Shown in pieces: positions 47,301 through 59,712 of a DNA stretch of 64,000 bases (positions are counted from its first letter, which is position 1; every line of letters starts with the position of its first letter). Location: positions 5,115,973 through 5,179,972 of the forward strand of contig WBVU01000003.1 of NCBI GenBank assembly GCA_009192285.1. Direction: 5' to 3'. Source of the DNA: Morchella semilibera (lineage: Eukaryota > Ascomycota > Pezizomycetes > Pezizales > Morchellaceae). Below the pieces are notes generated by a model, which searched no databases, was not told the DNA's origin, and worked only from the letters and a program-made list of their open reading frames with translations. Both the position numbers and the translations under genes were made by a program.

Positions 47301-48553
47301 GGTAACTAATATGACTATAGAGCGGTGATCATTTGAAATACAGCAATGGAAAATTTTCGATCCACCCTTCTCTCTTACGAAGAATTGACGAATCTAAAAA
47401 TTACGCCAAACTTGCGTTATCCACGCCCAGCTATCTGTCTTCCGAGGGTCTTGCACCAGAACAATCTGAGCAAGATTTGGATGTTGACATGACTGCTGAA
47501 GGTATGCTAAACACATTATCTAGCTATATGTATTACGGCGGTCTGAGCGGGATTTGAAAGTTGACATGACTATGTGAATGAAGATGATGAATCCGATGAA
47601 GATTATGTCCTTGTGGGCCAATCCGAAGAATTTCGCCGTCTTAAAGAACAACAACGTCAACTAAAAGCACAACTCAAGTCCAACTGGACACCCGATGCGG
47701 CTCCAGAAGTCGTGCATTCTGTTGTTAAAGGCCCAGAAGCGTTGAAACCGCAATACACAGTAAGTTAGAGTTTAGTTGATATATCTGATCTCAGGGTTTT
47801 GACGCCACTTAGGTACTTGTAGTAGACACCAATCTTCTTTTGAGCCATCCAGAGACCTTCAAGTTTATAGTTTCCTCGGGTAATTGGGCAGTGACCATCC
47901 CTAATTGTGGTATGTCACCTCGGAACACTGTGCTTAGACAAGTTACTAATTTGCGGTTTACAGTTATCACAGAGTTATTGGGTTTAGCAAAGAATTCTGC
48001 AACTGTGCGGGAGGCAGCATCTGCTGCAATCAAGGTAATTAACGATTATCTAAACGAAAAGAAAGACATTAAGGTCATCACTGCCAAAGGCAACAACGTG
48101 ACAAACACTGGGTTCTACAAGGAGCAACTTGAGAGTGCAGAGGATATACGAAATATAGATGATATCATTATTCAAACCACAAAACAGCAGGGGGAGATTC
48201 GAAGGCAGACTCTTAAGGGCACAGGAGACGCTGAGCCGGCTGTGTTAATCACCGAGGATCGGAACATGAGAGTTAAAGCAAATGCACGCGGTGTTACAGC
48301 AATAGCTGCCTCGGCTCTTATGCGGGTTTTGGCACCTGAATGGAGTAGAGAGAGGGATCCTTCATCCACCAAACGCAAGTCATCTGCTACACCTGTGAAA
48401 CAAAGGTTCCCCGATTGGCAAGGAGACGAAGTATTGATTGCAAGTTCAGAGTTGAAAGTGGACCCCGACAATACACTGCATATTGAGCCCAGTGTTAGTG
48501 GAAATAGAAAGCGGCAATACAAACGTGGGAAGATGGGCACGATGGGTGGATAG
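44399..48553 (+). CDS. EST1/SMG6-like protein with C-terminal PIN nuclease domain
   Basis: Related to EST1/SMG5-7 factors of telomerase and nonsense-mediated decay; the PIN domain likens it to SMG6, the endonuclease. Nine exons: 44399-44475, 44538-44995, 45052-45936, 45987-46456, 46528-47262, 47321-47501, 47584-47759, 47813-47909 and 47964-48553, giving 1,222 residues with all phases consistent. Residues 1-350 are basic and disordered, with a short Gln tract. The EST1 TPR-like region starts near 350 and includes ALHRTLLHEHHDFFLASQHP, GIHSFLELLRHRLP, GRLYHHLAILARPN and SRESILTLFDPIF. An acidic linker (NEDDESDEDY region) precedes the PIN domain from residue 995: VLVVDTNLLLSHPETF (D999), ITELLGL (E1030), IDDIIIQ (D1092/1093) and ITEDRNM (D1125). 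All four acidic positions are kept, so cleavage activity is plausible. The exon 6/7 junction is the least certain. Confidence 0.92.
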
Positions 48554-51202
48554 CGATATGGAACACCGGGCAAAAACCCCAAACAATGCCCGTTCTGGGT
48601 GTATAATCATTCAGGCTCGAGGTCGACCAACATCTCTTTTCCGCGGCAAACTTCGAAGGCATGCAATCATCTATAGCCGTAATTTCGATAAACGTTGTTC
48701 GCAAGAGGAGGAGGAGGAGGGGCGGGGCGGGGCGGCCGGGCGGTGTTGAGGGGGGGCAGGGGGTGGTATATCAGATGGTTATTCATATTCGGGCAGAGGC
48801 CCTTGAGTTGGGACTTTTCAAATAACCTTTCTTTATGTGTACGCGGGGAATCGGCATATGTCTTTCTAACTTTCGAGTGGTCTTACTCGGTGAGAGCTTT
48901 TTTCTTTCTTTTTTTCGATTTACTTGCTTTAGGGTGGTCTAATGTCAGATGCGCCCCTTCCCCCTTTCTTCAGCTTGATATTCATAGTTTTTTTTGTATC
49001 ACACAACGATCTTTCTCATTTGTAAGGGAAAAAAAAGGAAAAAGGAAAAAAAGGGGGGAAGAAGTTGTTTTCTACTGTATGATAAATGGGAATAATTTCA
49101 GGATAGTCGCATGCGCAATTAGGTGCGAAAATCAAATAAATACTAATAAACGGGGGGGAGGAGCTATGAAGTTGGTACTCTGAGTACTTGTTCCAAATCT
49201 CTCCCCCCTTGCCTCACCTGCAGAGTTCAAAACGACGCCAACTCTGTCCCTTTCGTGGTGAAGCTGCAACTACTTAGTGGCCGTCACCACATAGTGCACC
49301 GTGCACCTGAAAACCCCCCTGAATACATGTAGGTTTCACAGCCTCTCCCAATTGGCTTGAGGTACTAATAGCAACCCCATCTTGCTATGCATGTATATGC
49401 ATTTCCGGTCAGTGGAGTCAGCCTTGTTTTTCTCAGCCTTGTCTATAACAAGGCTAGAATTAATGGCCGATTGAAGTGCAAATTTAACAACACCGTAAGG
49501 AATCGGAATTTTCTAATTGGTCGAGCAGAGGCGCTACTTGCCCAGGTGATGGCGGCCAATTGAGTGCAGGCGTGAGCATTCCCTCAAGCAAAGGATCCGT
49601 TGTAACTTGACTTGTAAGTACGTTCCATCCTGAACAATTGGTGAATAACGAACGTGCGGAGTACAGCCGCCCCTGAATTAGTGGCGAATGAGCAATTACT
49701 GGCTAATAGGCTTAACTAATTGATAGGATCTTTATCCTATGTAGCCTATTGTTTTACTTCATTCGCTATGTAGGCGACGAGAAAATTCTATTATAGGCGC
49801 TCTAACTATTGGAGACAGCTGTATTGCTCTGCGAGAAGCTCTTGCGACCTGGTCTTTTTCTGAGTAAGCTACACGCATGCAGGCACTTTTTTGATCACAT
49901 ACATGTATCCAAGCTGGCCGGGTGACGAATCGCAATAAACCACTTGTGGTTACACGATTTTTGGCGACTACATTCGCTATGATCGATCCCCAGTCTCGAT
50001 TGGCACAGATACCCCTCAAAGAGTGCAGGACACATTCGAATGTACGAGTACAAATCTCCATCAAGAATAAAATGTGTTTCTCGGGTTAAGGGAGTCTATC
50101 ATTGCTTAATTATGGTGGTGGTGGCAGACTGTGCTTCTACAAACCAGCCAAATGGGATCCTCTGCAGCTGGATAATTCGACAATTATAACGAATGAGGTG
50201 GATATCTATGGACGTATATCTTAGTTGCTAGTCGGGCTGTTACAACCTCAAATCGTACTTTTACTGCTCTTTATCTGGCTATGCGCTGTCTAATTTGATC
50301 ACAAAATATATGATGCTGTACTAGGGTAACGTATCGTATTCTGTGTCTAGTGAAATTTCCCTTCTCCCCCGATGTGCTAGTATCCCGGATGGTATTGCAG
50401 AGACCCAGACATATTTATGTAGGCAGACCTCTTCTGTGGCCCTATCTTTTACATCAAATCAATGGATATATATCCCAGCCATTTCCGATAGTATACAATA
50501 TATATGTATATGTATTAAAAGGAGTATATTAAGGTATTTATCTCGCGAGGTTGATGCTAATAGTGAAACAGTATCCCCCCATCCCCCCCCTATTAGGGCC
50601 TGTTCGGCTGCCACACAGCCTCGGTTTTGGAGTTGATGGTTTCTGGGAGCTCGGAAAGATAATCTGACAAAAAAATACCTCCAGGCGGCAGACTGGCGGA
50701 TTCGCCTCCTCCTGTCATTGATTTTCTGTAGTACGAATATCAGGCGGCTGCCCAAACCGACCACCAAACCGCCTTGGAATATGGTCTAGATTTATTGACG
50801 GTCCATATTGTATGATTTATCGCCCTCACGGGCGCCGAACCCTGCCAAATCTGTGACCTATCTTAAACGTTATAATAGCCGCTTGGAGAAATAACTCTTG
50901 GTTGCACTGCGCTTATTACCCGCTGCTAATTGGAAAGTTACCGGTTCTAGTAATGGCACGGACGAGGTCGCGAATTTGACAATTTAAACACTGGCATGCT
51001 ATATGTATCTTTTGCTGTGAAGGCCCGCAGTTCTTACCGCTATTTATTGGAGCCCCGTATATCTTGTGGGTGCAATCACAAGGATATCGAGTGCGCAGTG
51101 TAGAACACTACATAATTGGCTTCGGCTAACTCCGGGTGCGCTAAGCCCAGAACACGAAACCACGCCTCACACCTAAGGGGGATCCTTAAAAGTTTGGCCG
51201 AT

Positions 51203-51322
51203 TATCCCCTAGTCTGTCAGTAAGATGCTGACCCCCCAAGAAGAACTGATCCCATTATCTCCCTTATCAATAGATCTTCCATTCCTCTACCATAGGGGTC
51301 AGCATTGGCGGACTGCATTCTA
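51203..51322. repeat. Diverged copy of the 2491-2640 element
   Basis: Shares the left arm (TCTGTCAGTAAGATGCTGAC), the inner block TCTCCCTTATCAA and the right arm GGGGTCAGCATTG with the element at 2491-2640. The outer ends are blurred and the limits are approximate. Confidence 0.65.
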
Positions 51323-52739
51323 TCTGCTTGGACCTTCTTGTTGTTCAATGTATTAGTAAGCAAGAATCATCTCCAATCCTGGTGCAGGGTAAGTCTGTAG
51401 GTTTGTTGTCAGTCTCCCCCCCACACCCTAGTAGGTACATGTTCTTAATATTGGTGTAAGGCATAGAATTACATGGGGAGTCGCTGCGCACGCAAATAGT
51501 CCCGATTACTTATTTCCGAAGTATGATGAGTATACGCATTACTTGTTAATTTGCAGTCGGTTGAATAATTAATTGATCGACTATATATATATTTGATACT
51601 GATTAATTGTAGTTGATTAATTGCTTGTAACTGAATTGGTTGATTAATTCACTTAGTCCATAACCCTAGACCAATATTTGCGCTCCGTGGTATATACATG
51701 TATGTATCGCCTACATTCTGAATAATCTCCCACTTTAAAAAATATAGGAAGTGATTTCTGGCACATAGGACAAAGTTGGTGCAAGTGACGGCTCAGAGGA
51801 TAGTGTATATGATATATCGATAAAGACCCTGGTAATCAGAGGTTAGGTTCAATCTATAGCGATATATATCTACTGTAACGTACACTGTGGTTCTCTTTTT
51901 TCTGAGAACCGGGTGCCCCGACACTGGAAAAATAAGGGTTTTGGGGCAAGTGCCACTGTAAAGCCCTAGCCCTAGCCCTAGCCCGCCCCTAACTACAATG
52001 GCAATTTAATGTCGGATGCCCACCTGACAGTGCTCGCGGCAGTATATCGTCATGGTATCTGAGACCACTCCCTCATGCATTAGGTGTTCTGTTGGAATTG
52101 CTTACTCTACTAGGATCCATAAGTTAACGCTTTGGATTAAGAAAATTCGCTGTCCTGTGGAGTGAACTCCGCTACAAACAGGTTGGTATGTTGACCGTCA
52201 CATACGATAGGCAATAATACCAACAGTAAGAGCGTAAAGTTTAATATTAATTCATAATATATGTAGCAATCCCTTATTAGTTAGGACTTTACCTTATGGT
52301 GGACTAGACTAATATTACTCTACCATCAAAATACTAACCCGAACAGAGTTCCTAGGTCTAGTGTTAAGTATGGAAGCACTGTATATTTTGGGGCGAGAAC
52401 GAGTAGAATTGAGCGTGATCGTTGTGGGGTCTACATACTCAAAAGTGACCGTTGTGCGTCTATTCAATAGTAGTTTATATATATAATTACTCCAAAGCAT
52501 CTGTTGCGAGGTTTACCTACAAATACAGCTACGATTTTGGAGTTCATACCCCGCTTTGTCCCTCACCGCCTTTACCTTGCTTCCCCTCTTTCTAGGGAGG
52601 ACCACTAGTACCTGTAGATTTAGCGATAAAATAGATTCTGCTCATCTCTTGCTTCTGAGGCTCTTTGCCTTTCCACTACCTCCTCTTCTGTCTAGTCACG
52701 TCATCCCTCTTCCTCCCTTGTAAAATCTCTCCAGATATA

Positions 52740-52998
52740 AGGCAGTAAATCTATCAAAAGTAATTTCGCCGACAGTACCAAACCAGTGGCAACGGTAACG
52801 CCAATATATATGAGTCCTATTATTCGCCGATATAAGCTTTGGTAATATTAATTTACATTTGCAGTATATCCTGCAGAGCATATAGACTGAGGTTCAGTGG
52901 TTATACTGGCACAAGGACTGGAATTTAGTACTTATTCACTAGTGGTAGTAGAAAATATAATACCATTAGTAAAATAAGTTTTGGCGTACGGCCTACCA
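52740..52998. repeat. Diverged copy of the 18208-18509 element
   Basis: The left side reads GTAAATCTATCAAAAGTAAT, close to the arm of the 18-kb element, and the right side is a decayed complement with TTTTGGCGTACGGCC. Inner phrases such as CAAGGACTGGAATTTAGT also resemble it. Limits are approximate. Confidence 0.55.
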
Positions 52999-53460
52999 CT
53001 TTAATATGACCAAGTCTTCAGCCATTATAGATCCATCTAGACAACTAGGTCTAGATAGCATGAAGATGAAGAAGACTTTGTCTAGACGGATTTTCAATGT
53101 CTACCACCTATCACGGTTGTCAGATTATTAAAGAATTAACTTCCTAATTACTATAAACGGCAATTTTCCATTATCCATAGCAGGCCTCATAATACTAGGT
53201 CCATGAGGAGTTGTATGTACTACATGTAGTAGAAAAGAAAAGAATTTCCCTATTGGGCAAATCTGGTAGCTAAACAGCTTAGCGGCATTTTTGATATCCT
53301 GCGTGTAATAATACTACATGTATATGTACATACTTACATGTGGTTTCGAGGACTCTCACTAACGTTGTTGGCCGCTTATTGTGAACTACACATGGTTGCA
53401 ACAGGTCATAGTTCTGGAGACTTACCCCTAGACCTGTAGTACATGTAGACGGTTTACCTG

Positions 53461-53604
53461 CAGGCCACCCGGCCACCCCACTTACTCGGACAGTTAACGC
53501 AAAAAAGGGAAGATCAATGGTTTGTCCCTCATTCGTACCTTCTACAAAAAAGAAAGAGATAGACGACTTCCCTGGCCACCCGGACACCCCTCTCACTCGG
53601 ACAG
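53461..53604. repeat. Two-copy direct repeat GGCCACCCGG...ACTCGGACAGT
   Basis: About 33 bases at 53461-53493 recur at 53571-53604. Read on the minus strand, each copy gives the peptide pattern TVRV-x-G-V-x-G-W-P. Two copies with unlike spacing material do not make a CRISPR array, and a eukaryotic chromosome would not carry one. Confidence 0.6.
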
Positions 53605-56600
53605 TCATGGGCATACGTTTACTCCGGCGCTTATGTCGGCTACCGTGGCTAACATCATTACTAAACATTAGCTAATGTACGTTAGCGTGCCCCACAATGT
53701 ATGAAATATATCCCCTAGGTTCTCCCTAGGGCTTGACTTTTTTAGGGAATCTGATAAGGTGGATACATGTAATTCCAACGAAAGTTTAATTAGCGGGTAA
53801 CGAGGCACTTAAACCCTTTCTAGTAATCGTGATATAAACAGCGCAAGGAATCGCAAATTGTCATGCGTGCCAAAAGCTACCACCTCGGCGTTAAATATAT
53901 CACGCTGTCATAAAGGGTTGGCCTGATCGATGCGTTGGAGTGCCCATTAGCGCCTAGTTCGGCTACAGGGCGCGTCCCAAATTATTATTACTAATCATTG
54001 GTCCGCACCGAGGAACGCTCCTAGATCCTGCACTGGGAGGTACGTCGAGGTATGAACCCTTCCAAGGGAGGTCATGGAAGAAATTGGGGCTGTATCCTAC
54101 AGGTATCTGCCTATGCCGATAGTAGTACCTGCGCTGAGCGAAATCAAGGTCGAGCTGCGTCGTTCACTATGGTGTGACTCGATCTAACAGTAGGCCTTAC
54201 CCGGTTGCTCTATCTCTAGAAAACTAAAGGCGCTGGGGTTTTGTAAATCTACTTCACAGTGATTATTTTAACTTATCAATATTAGATAGAGAATCAAATA
54301 GATATTGCTTACTGAGTTGAAGTTTATTGATGTTGAAGGTACCCAGGTGGCGACTGGCTTCTGCGTCTGACGTACATTGTTCACGGTCTAATGCGTTACA
54401 CTTTAGGTGTTTTCATTGGCTACATGTATACGTAGTTAAGAGGGCTAGGGACACTTGGGTTTGAAGAAACATTTTATGTGGGATATGAACTCAGGTTATT
54501 TTGCCGAGCGATGTTAGGTGGTTAGTGAATTGGTAAATTTTCAAAGAGACGGGACTATGGGCTGGCTTTCGCGATGTATGGCAGATCTACTCATAGAGGG
54601 TGAGTGGGAGTGCGTATCTACCTGAAGAATATCATTGGTGGGACGCCTGTAATTTAGTGTAGAACTATTAATGCTATCAACATGTAAGAAACTTCGAGCC
54701 CTTTCTCGGTTGTCATCTTAAGGATTATTGGCCTTCAACCAATAGTACATGTATTTTTTAGGTGGGGTGTACTCCCGCTCACTCCCTATATATGAGTACG
54801 ATTCGCCATATATACATGTATAGGGTAGATAAGTATGTTGATGTATGTTGCCTGTCAGGAGGGGTCGAAGGCCTGAGAGCGCCCCCGATCGCGACTGACA
54901 GGAAATTACATAGAGGAGAAAAATAAGCCGCGAAATGGCGTGCCTAGTTGAAGTATTGGACCGGTTCATGCAATCCTAGACAAGGGTACGTAGAAAATCT
55001 TTTTATATAACCATAAGTATCTCATCTGCATATACTGCCACCTCTGATATCCTCTTTTGCAGCAAGACTCGGTATGATACAATGCCCTTTGATTATCAGA
55101 TTTTGTTATCGAGTGTTGGAAAATTAGGGATTATGAGCGCTAGCACAGCCCTGGTAATAAGGAGCCGCAATCCTGGCAGGGCATGTAGTTTATACCCCGG
55201 CCCACATCTCCCACTTCTGGGCATGTTCTGAGTCGACTCTCCAGCTACACCCTTCTGAGATTCCCATGCTCTATTATTTCAACCTTTAGGAAGCAGGGAA
55301 AGACCTCGTTTTGGGCCCACTCCTCTTGATCCTACAATGACTCCCACTGCAGCTCGTTGCCAGGGTGCTTTTTTCTCTCTTAGTTCTGTAACCTCTATTT
55401 CTCTCTTACTGCTGGCCAAACGCCTCCTTGCCGATGTCTCCTACTGCCCCTCCCTGCTGTCTCCCTCTCACATATCAGCGGCACCTAATATGGCTTATAC
55501 TACCGTGCTGCCATCTCGAGTTCACCACTACAGATTCGCGTGTAATCACAACTAGAGTCAATCTATCCTCCCTCTACAAGATATCCTCCTCTTACTGCCA
55601 CCCTTTTGAAATAGTAGCCAGTTCAACCGTTAACTCTAAAGGTCACCCACAGTCGACACACGTCCTAATACCATAGGCTTGCCTTTGTATATACCCTTTC
55701 TTCAGTAGCCTACTCCCCCCGATGTCACCACCCCCCTCACTGGCTTGGAAGGTACCCATAGCCCACAGATCATATACATATAAGGTGTAAAGAGAGCCGG
55801 TCCATCCAATGCCCAGCAGCGAGCAAAAAAATAGAACTCTTATTGGGTGGCAGACTGGCCGGGGACTCTAGCCTTCAGACGAACCAGCGATCTAAATTAG
55901 TCTGTTATTTGTTCGGATCCGTTTGGTTCTCTACTGCTGGCCTTGGATGGGGAACATGTAGTTCATGGTATATCACTCGAAATTCAAATGCACCGCTGTA
56001 TTACCAGCTGTACTGTTTTTCCCGCCGCAGGTGGGGAAGATTGATACAGTTAGAGTTTTTGAGTACCACCTCCTAATGCATGGGCGCTCTGAACTACCTG
56101 GCTTAGGTTGGGACAGGCGGGATCATGACATCTCACTCGTAAGGTGGGGGGTGGGGTGGTTTGTTTTTGATTGATTGTGCCATAGAGATGAACCATGAGG
56201 GAGTTTTTATCAATTGATTACTTATGTGCAGATTATAGGATCATTCCACGCCCTTGGCCCAGGACAAACATGCTAGGGGTCAGTACCAAGGGGCCCGGGT
56301 GAGAATCACTTCCCTACTATCATAATGATTACATGTAAGTAAACTTGTTGCACTTTATAAGACCAGCTGATTGGGAAGGACTTAGGTGCGAACGGTATTG
56401 GTAGATTGGACGCGAAGGCTACTTTTCGGGGCGATTATAGCCAAGGTATACCCAAAATATATACCCTAATGTCTTAAATGTCCCCCTGTGCTACTGTTCC
56501 CAGGTCTTATGTGCGGTGTAATGGATGGGGGACGCCGAACAACGAACCCCGCAATGAGGTTTCGCATGGCGCGCAAACCTTTATGCGCACATTCACGGAC

Positions 56601-57380
56601 TGGTGCGCATAAATGATAGGACGCCAGCCGGATGCTACAACTGATTAGGACGCTTAAAATTTGTGCAATATATGGCTGCTAGGTATCTCCTTTTGTTTAC
56701 TTCTTGGGTTGGAATATGATATGGCTGGGATATGGATAGTTGGTGATCCATTCACCAACCCCCCAGCTCGGTTCGTAAACCCGGTGAAGTACCGTATATG
56801 CCATGATTTATATATTTATATATTGTTTATCCTTGCGTATGTAGGGGCTTTCTGCTACATATACGTACCATTCTCAGGGCACATCTGCAAGGTTTCGCCC
56901 ATGGCCGGCACATATATATGCCGTGAAATCGGTGGACTTGATAGTAATATATGTAGGTACATGTAGCTGGGGTATGTCTTCTTTTTCCTTCCAAGGCTGC
57001 TCTGTGTCAATGCGATTTCCCACAACACACAAAATTGCAGTACTCTAGGTGCCAGTAGAATTGTATTGTAAACCGCTATTATCTGATTACTCTCTATGGT
57101 GCGCGGTGACTGCATGTCGCTTCTACCCGAACCGAACCAGGTCTTACTCTTAGCATCGGTTTCTGATTCAGGAATGAGCGCCCGAAAGAACTTCTAAATG
57201 TTGAAGCTCATTAGCCAGGCGAAAATGTCTTGCGTATATACTTGGCACACCAACCCACAAAGGGTATTTTACAGCCTCTGTAAACCATCTCAGCGTCTTA
57301 ACAATAGCTGAACAGTCTGAGCGTACAGTATAGCTATATATATCATAGTACTAAATGGTGGCAGAACAGCACGTATAAGC

Positions 57381-57428
57381 GACGGTTGCCAAGAGGAAAT
57401 TCTGCCAACACCGCTCTTGGCAACCGTC
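57381..57428. repeat. 48-bp hairpin with perfect 15-bp arms
   Basis: GACGGTTGCCAAGAG (57381-57395) faces its exact complement at 57414-57428 across an 18-base loop. It could be a mini-element like the one at 19990, but no flanking duplication is seen. Confidence 0.75.
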
Positions 57429-58628
57429 CGAATGAAAGCGGTAGGTACATACAGGTACAATAAGGCTCCAGTGAACCCATGAAGAGGGCGTCTAGAGCAT
57501 GCGCGTTTAAGTGCACTTGCGTGATCATTAATTATACTCTTCCTTGGCATTTTTTTAAACGGGTGAACTTAGCCGCTCCGCCTATCAATATCGCGGAGGA
57601 AATAACCGCGCGCGCGCGTCAATATCTGAATCGGCATTTGTTGCTTATGGCCGGGCGCCTAGCTCGGAATTAAAGGAGATGTGTGATCCAGCGCCTGCCC
57701 TTTGGGTGGGCGGGATGCTTCCCTACATAGACTAGTAAATCAAAACTTCATTTACTAACGTTCAGTCTCCACAAGGTGGGTCGGCCAATATACAATATAT
57801 TGTGACTGGTTGTTCTGAACTGCATTGCTGAAGTCTGCCACCGATTAAGGGCCGCGCTTAGCTAGGCGGCGCAGGGGGTTCAGTAGTGGGGAAAGGCCGC
57901 ATCCCGGCCCATAACAATTTGCAAGAAGGATATAAACCGTATCAGTGCATTGGCGGGAATATCAACGGGCTGGTGCATCCACAGCCTTTCAATTGTGTAC
58001 TGTAGCCCACGTACATACTGTGAGGCTGTCTCTTGGCTAGGCAGAAGGTGATGGGACGAGGGGTGTCTTAGTACCAGTGGTAGCGCCGGAGGACAACAGT
58101 CCGTAGGTGATCTAACTAATAAGACATGTGTCTGATCTCCAAATCCTCCGCTTGTGGCGCTTGACGCATCTATCACATGACCCGCAGTCCCATCGCAATC
58201 GCTGATCTCGCATATACACGCGTAGAAATACTTCAAAGGGGTCCTATCGGGTGCGTATACCACGCCGCTAGTGCACGGGTGTGGTAAACTTGCTCGCTTT
58301 ATCTAAGACTCTTTTATACTGCAGGAAAAATAGAGCGTGGGTAGAACTGTGGGTGCCCCCCCCCGTAGTGTCTGTCAACCCTGACCCTGACTGAACCCGC
58401 AGCCCTCCAGTACAGTCATGTGATCTTGGAGCGCCGGGCCTGCCAAAATCCCTAACCCTGGTCCTGAAGTCTTGAGACAGCAAGTACGAGACCAGTCTTG
58501 GGTCTGGGTCCGTTGGGAGGAGTCGTGGTGGCGGTCGTGCTAGTCATGGGGCGTCACTCGGTCGCGTGCGGTGCGGGGGATTATGTGTGTTTTGCTTGCT
58601 TAGTCCGTACACGACAGAGATAGAGGAG

Positions 58629-58690
58629 GTGGAGGCGGAGGCGGAGGCGGAGGCAGGTAGAGGCAGGTAGAGGCAGGTAGAGGCAGTTAG
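58629..58690. repeat. GGAGGC and AGGCAGGTAG tandem repeats
   Basis: A short (GGAGGC)n run passes into four copies of the 10-base unit AGGCAGGTAG, the last one variant. Confidence 0.9.
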
Positions 58691-59156
58691 AGTAGGGTAG
58701 TTAAACCCCACCCCCTTATACACAGCAGCAAAACAGACCCCTCCCCTCCCCTCGCCGAACCCAGGGAACCCAAGGGAACCGGCACAGCAGCGGCGGCGGT
58801 GGTTAGGGGAGTACTGGTACATGTAGCTAGTACACTATAGCAGTGGTATATATAAGCCAAGACCTAGGCCTTGCACAGTTACTATACTACGCTCTTGCCG
58901 GGCGGGCCTTCTAGTGGCTACGTATGTACAGCATATATGAAAACGGGGTGACCACGACACGGCTACGACTATGGAGTGCCGAGTACGCCGCGTTGCTGGC
59001 GCGTTGGCGTAGCTGTAGTGGTCCTGATACTCGTAGTTGTGTATATAACTGTTTATTCTCAGTTACCCTAGACACCACGCACCCGCAAGCACAGGAACCA
59101 CAGCCCGCCGTAGTCCGCCCTATGCACCGCTCTACAAGCTAGTCAACCAACCAAGT

Positions 59157-59200
59157 ACCCCCCCCCCCCCCACCACCACCACACCACCACACCACCACTT
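59157..59200. repeat. C-run followed by CCA/CCACA repeats
   Basis: A C homopolymer is followed by CACCACCACCACACCACCAC-type sequence. Confidence 0.85.
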
Positions 59201-59712
59201 GAGTCACAACGCATCACTCGTCACTACCCCCTCGTAGCGTGTCCAGGCGATTATTCTTACGGGTGCCCAATTCCCAAGGCGGTAGATAAAGTATGGACCC
59301 GGACGGACGGGTTGGCGGAGCCGGGCGTTGCAATATTCTAGATAATAAGTAGGACAGGCAGGCAGACAGGCAGGCAGGCGAGCAGACAGGCCGCACGGCA
59401 TCGATATCAATTAACCATTCCCTTGACCGGCCCCGGTTTACTACATGTAGTGGTAGTAACAGTAGTAGTAACAGTAGTAGCAGTAGTATTAGCACTATAT
59501 CAAACTGCACTGCACAGCACAGCACAGCACAAGGCAATACAATACAATCCCATCCCATCCAACCCCGCCCCGCCCCGCCCACACATAAAGCCATCATCCG
59601 TAGGATAAAAAAAAATCACAAGAAAGGAAGGAAAGGAAAAGGGGAGAACAGGAGAACAGGAGAACAAAAAAAAAAGCCATAAAAATTTGCTACCTACACA
59701 AACACAAAAAAA

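Larger units (their letters stand above)
2477..59450. repeat. Dispersed TACATGTA octamer, at least 56 copies
   Basis: Found by reading through the whole sequence. Examples: 2477, 6425, 6745, 7374, 9784, 13299, 15562, 17751, 18712, 21301, 23353, 26160, 29165, 31111, 37218, 39036, 41239, 43876, 49324, 51695, 53221, 54421, 56958, 58818 and 59443. No copy falls in an exon modelled here. Flanking bases vary, so the conserved unit is the octamer itself. Confidence 0.9.
48554..59712. other. Gene desert of 11 kb with repeats
   Basis: No gene is supported. The first 600 bases include GGGGCGGGG and T-rich patches just past the EST1-like stop, perhaps its 3' end region. Further on lie diverged element copies (51203, 52740), a tandem motif at 53461-53604, a hairpin at 57381-57428, GGAGGC/AGGCAGGTAG minisatellites near 58629-58690, a CCACCA tract at 59157-59200 and about 14 TACATGTA octamers. 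Confidence 0.55.

Noticed and set aside
48695-49183. 162-codon frame just after the EST1-like gene
   Set aside because: Starts without an ATG in GGCGGGGCGG simple sequence and runs through T-rich and A-rich tracts; probably 3' untranslated or intergenic DNA.
53461-53604. Spaced direct repeats resembling a CRISPR unit
   Set aside because: Only two copies, imperfect, and in a eukaryotic chromosome. Better read as a small local duplication.
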